DNA from: Oceanobacter sp.
GTDB lineage: Bacteria; Pseudomonadota; Gammaproteobacteria; Pseudomonadales; Oceanobacteraceae
Length of the DNA: 64,000 bases
Assembly (NCBI GenBank): GCA_002733645.1
Contig: NVWL01000050.1
Coordinates: 1 to 64,000 of the forward strand
Direction of reading: 5' to 3'
The notes under the pieces: generated by a model
What the model saw: the letters and a program-made list of their open reading frames with translations, nothing else
Told to the model about the DNA's origin: nothing
Database searches by the model: none
In this document: positions 62,304 to 64,000 of the stretch, piece after piece
Layout: each line of letters opens with the position of its first letter
How positions within the stretch are numbered: the first letter of the stretch is position 1
Program-made: the position numbers and the translations under genes

Positions 62304-64000
62304 ATGACTTTAAACGCCCCATTACCTGACCGCAGCAGCATTGAGCGCTGGCGGAATAGCTTTTTATCGCTTAATGCCCAGCGCCTTCAGGCAGCGCGCA
62401 AACAATTATCAAGCCGCCAGCAAATCGTACTGGATGTATTGCCGTTGCTATTGCACGCTAATAGCTCACGCTTGCCGGGGTATCTAGCACCTGACACTCC
62501 ATGCGGTATCGCGGGGTTCACGCCGGATCGCGATCACCATACCGCGCTGCACCAGGTGGCACGCGGCGCACAACTACCAAGAGAACCAGGCCAAAGAAAC
62601 ATCTTAGGTGTGTATCTCATGGGAAGTCTTGGCAGCATTGCGCAAAGCCGCAGCAGTGACTTAGATGTTTGGGTGTGCCACGACGAACTGCTCACTGACT
62701 TCCAACTGGAAGCACTACAAGAAAAATGCCGTCGCATTGAACACTGGGCCAATACTCAGGGCACCGAAGTTCATTTCTTTTTAATGAATTTAAAAGACTT
62801 TCGGACTGGCCAAAGCCGATCGGCCGATGGCGAAGACTGCGGCAGTAGTCAGCACCTATTATTGCTCGACGAATTTTATCGCAGCGGCCTTTGGATTGCC
62901 GGAAAAAAACCCCGTTGGTGGATTATTCCCGAAGACTCTGAAGCCGTGGCCGAATCTTGCTGGCAAGAGTTGGTTAACAACCACAGCGTCGATATCAATG
63001 ATTGGTTAGATGTTGGTAGTCTAGGCACAATTCCCGCAGGAGAATTTGTTGGCGCCGGTCTTTGGCAATTAAACAAAGGCTTAGACAACCCCTATAAGTC
63101 GCTACTTAAATTATTACTCACTTGCGAATACGCCTCTCAATATCCGCACATCCGGCCACTCGCTTGGGATCTGAAAAAACAAGTTCACAGTGGCGAAGCA
63201 ACCCCAGAGAATACTGATGCCTATCTATTAATGCTGGCACGCATTGAAAAACAACTCGATAGCACAGACAGCGAACAACTCGATTTAATACGCCGTTCTT
63301 TTTATTTTAAAACCGGGATTAAACTGACTCAACTTGCAGGGTCTCAGCGTGATCAGTGGCGAACCAAAGCGTTAGAAAACCAAATCACCACATGGGGCTG
63401 GTCACATACCTTGCTGGCAGAACTGGATAATCGCGAGCAATGGTTAGCGATAGACGTACTTAAAGAACGCAACGCGCTTGTCACACAAATGCTCAACAGC
63501 TATCGCACCCTGATTACCTTCAGTGAACAACACGCCAATGACGTGCATATCAGTCAAGAAGATATGACGGTACTGGGTAATCGCTTGTACGCCGCATTTA
63601 AAAGCGAACCGGGAAAAACGATTGATATCAATCCGGGCATTCGTACTAACATGACGGAAGAAAAAATTACGCTTAACCTCACCGACGATGGATGGCAATT
63701 AATTCCCGGCAATTGGCGGCCCGGTGATACACGAGGCGTATTGCATCAATCCTCGTCCTTGGTTGAGATCTTATTGTTTGCCCACCGCAACGGTTTATTA
63801 ACGAGTGAATCTCATATTGCTTTGTATCCAACACATAACCCCGTTACGCAATACGAGTTAAGAGCACTGGTACAAGATATTCTACAAATAGCCCCGCCCA
63901 ATAAAAAATCATGCGACTTTACCGTGGACAAGCACGCAACATCGTGGCATCTATTTATTAACTCCGGCGTTAATCCACAACAAGCGCTTTCTCGTCGAGG
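62304..64000 (+). CDS. cyaA: Class I adenylate cyclase (5' part, runs off the window)
   Basis: An open frame from ATG 62304 to the right edge (565 complete codons). It begins TLNAPLPDRSSIERWRNSF, followed by APDTPCGIAGFTPDRD and the nucleotidyltransferase core YLMGSLGSIAQSRSSDLDVWVC with the GS...D-x-D metal residues. These are hallmarks of enterobacterial-type class I cyclase, which makes cAMP for CRP/Vfr-type regulators. Full proteins have about 850-950 residues, so the C-terminal regulatory half is missing here. The start lacks a strong Shine-Dalgarno but agrees with the family N-terminus. Confidence 0.93.
   Translation, partial: MTLNAPLPDRSSIERWRNSFLSLNAQRLQAARKQLSSRQQIVLDVLPLLLHANSSRLPGYLAPDTPCGIAGFTPDRDHHTALHQVARGAQLPREPGQRNILGVYLMGSLGSIAQSRSSDLDVWVCHDELLTDFQLEALQEKCRRIEHWANTQGTEVHFFLMNLKDFRTGQSRSADGEDCGSSQHLLLLDEFYRSGLWIAGKKPRWWIIPEDSEAVAESCWQELVNNHSVDINDWLDVGSLGTIPAGEFVGAGLWQLNKGLDNPYKSLLKLLLTCEYASQYPHIRPLAWDLKKQVHSGEATPENTDAYLLMLARIEKQLDSTDSEQLDLIRRSFYFKTGIKLTQLAGSQRDQWRTKALENQITTWGWSHTLLAELDNREQWLAIDVLKERNALVTQMLNSYRTLITFSEQHANDVHISQEDMTVLGNRLYAAFKSEPGKTIDINPGIRTNMTEEKITLNLTDDGWQLIPGNWRPGDTRGVLHQSSSLVEILLFAHRNGLLTSESHIALYPTHNPVTQYELRALVQDILQIAPPNKKSCDFTVDKHATSWHLFINSGVNPQQALSRR

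Noticed and set aside
1-64000. CRISPR arrays, toxin-antitoxin pairs, phage defence systems, tRNA genes
   Set aside because: Both strands were scanned by eye and no repeat-spacer array, cloverleaf or recognised defence gene was found.

Overview
The window is a contiguous piece of a gammaproteobacterial chromosome of the marine Oceanospirillales/Pseudomonadales type. The case rests on gene content and order. The blocks rrn-tyrS-M23 peptidase-anmK-erpA-bactofilin-argC and pilG-H-I-J-K-chpA-B-C facing gshB-tonB-yqgE-ruvX-pyrR-pyrB-pyrC' both match, from memory, blocks of the Pseudomonas aeruginosa chromosome. Base composition is moderate and coding density is high. Species cannot be fixed from the sequence alone. 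No tRNA gene, CRISPR array, insertion sequence or prophage was recognised.

Layout. 1-454: four tandem sigma70 promoters and a boxA-type antitermination site on the minus strand, reading out of the left edge, almost certainly into an rRNA operon. 455-7698: tyrS, a murein peptidase with anmK, and the leftward operon argC - membrane coiled-coil protein - bactofilin - erpA - DsrE-like protein. 7822-13567: ClC chloride transporter, hemJ-hemL (haem synthesis), a small membrane protein and a chemoreceptor. 13564-20611: a TPR lipoprotein with PBP1b, then glnE and ilvE. 20679-24175: a degenerate patch with two paralogous PPC-like lipoproteins, the 3' stump of a third, the C-terminal stump of a TonB-dependent receptor and a DUF1624 acyltransferase-like gene. 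24166-31584: topoisomerase III behind a perfect LexA box, a GST-like protein, and the MoxR-DUF58-TgpA operon.

31758-36525 is a methionine/SAM-cycle block: an ArsR-type regulator fused to a methyltransferase domain, with an operator over its own -35 and an apparently leaderless start, followed by metK, ahcY and metF. 36570-43818 is a surface polysaccharide cluster of two convergent halves. It holds a KpsS-like protein, a polysialyltransferase-like protein, an O-antigen ligase, a GT4 glycosyltransferase, a sugar-kinase-like protein, a polysaccharide pyruvyltransferase and a ParB-fold-like protein. It is wedged between metF and the Chp pilus chemosensory operon, looks richer in A+T than its flanks, and is the most probable place for new biology. 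43878-56178 is the Pil-Chp operon controlling type IV pili, with a 2147-residue ChpA. 56444-62143 carries gshB, a TonB3-like gene, yqgE, ruvX, pyrR, pyrB and the metal-site-degenerate pyrC'. A class I adenylate cyclase starts at 62304 and runs off the right edge; its product cAMP regulates twitching in relatives, which would fit the nearby Chp system.

Several starts below are moved downstream of the longest possible reading frame because a Shine-Dalgarno sequence, family alignment or promoter position requires it (argC, bactofilin, erpA-linked DsrE-like gene, topB, the ArsR gene, the KpsS-like gene, pilJ, pilG, tonB, yqgE, ruvX).
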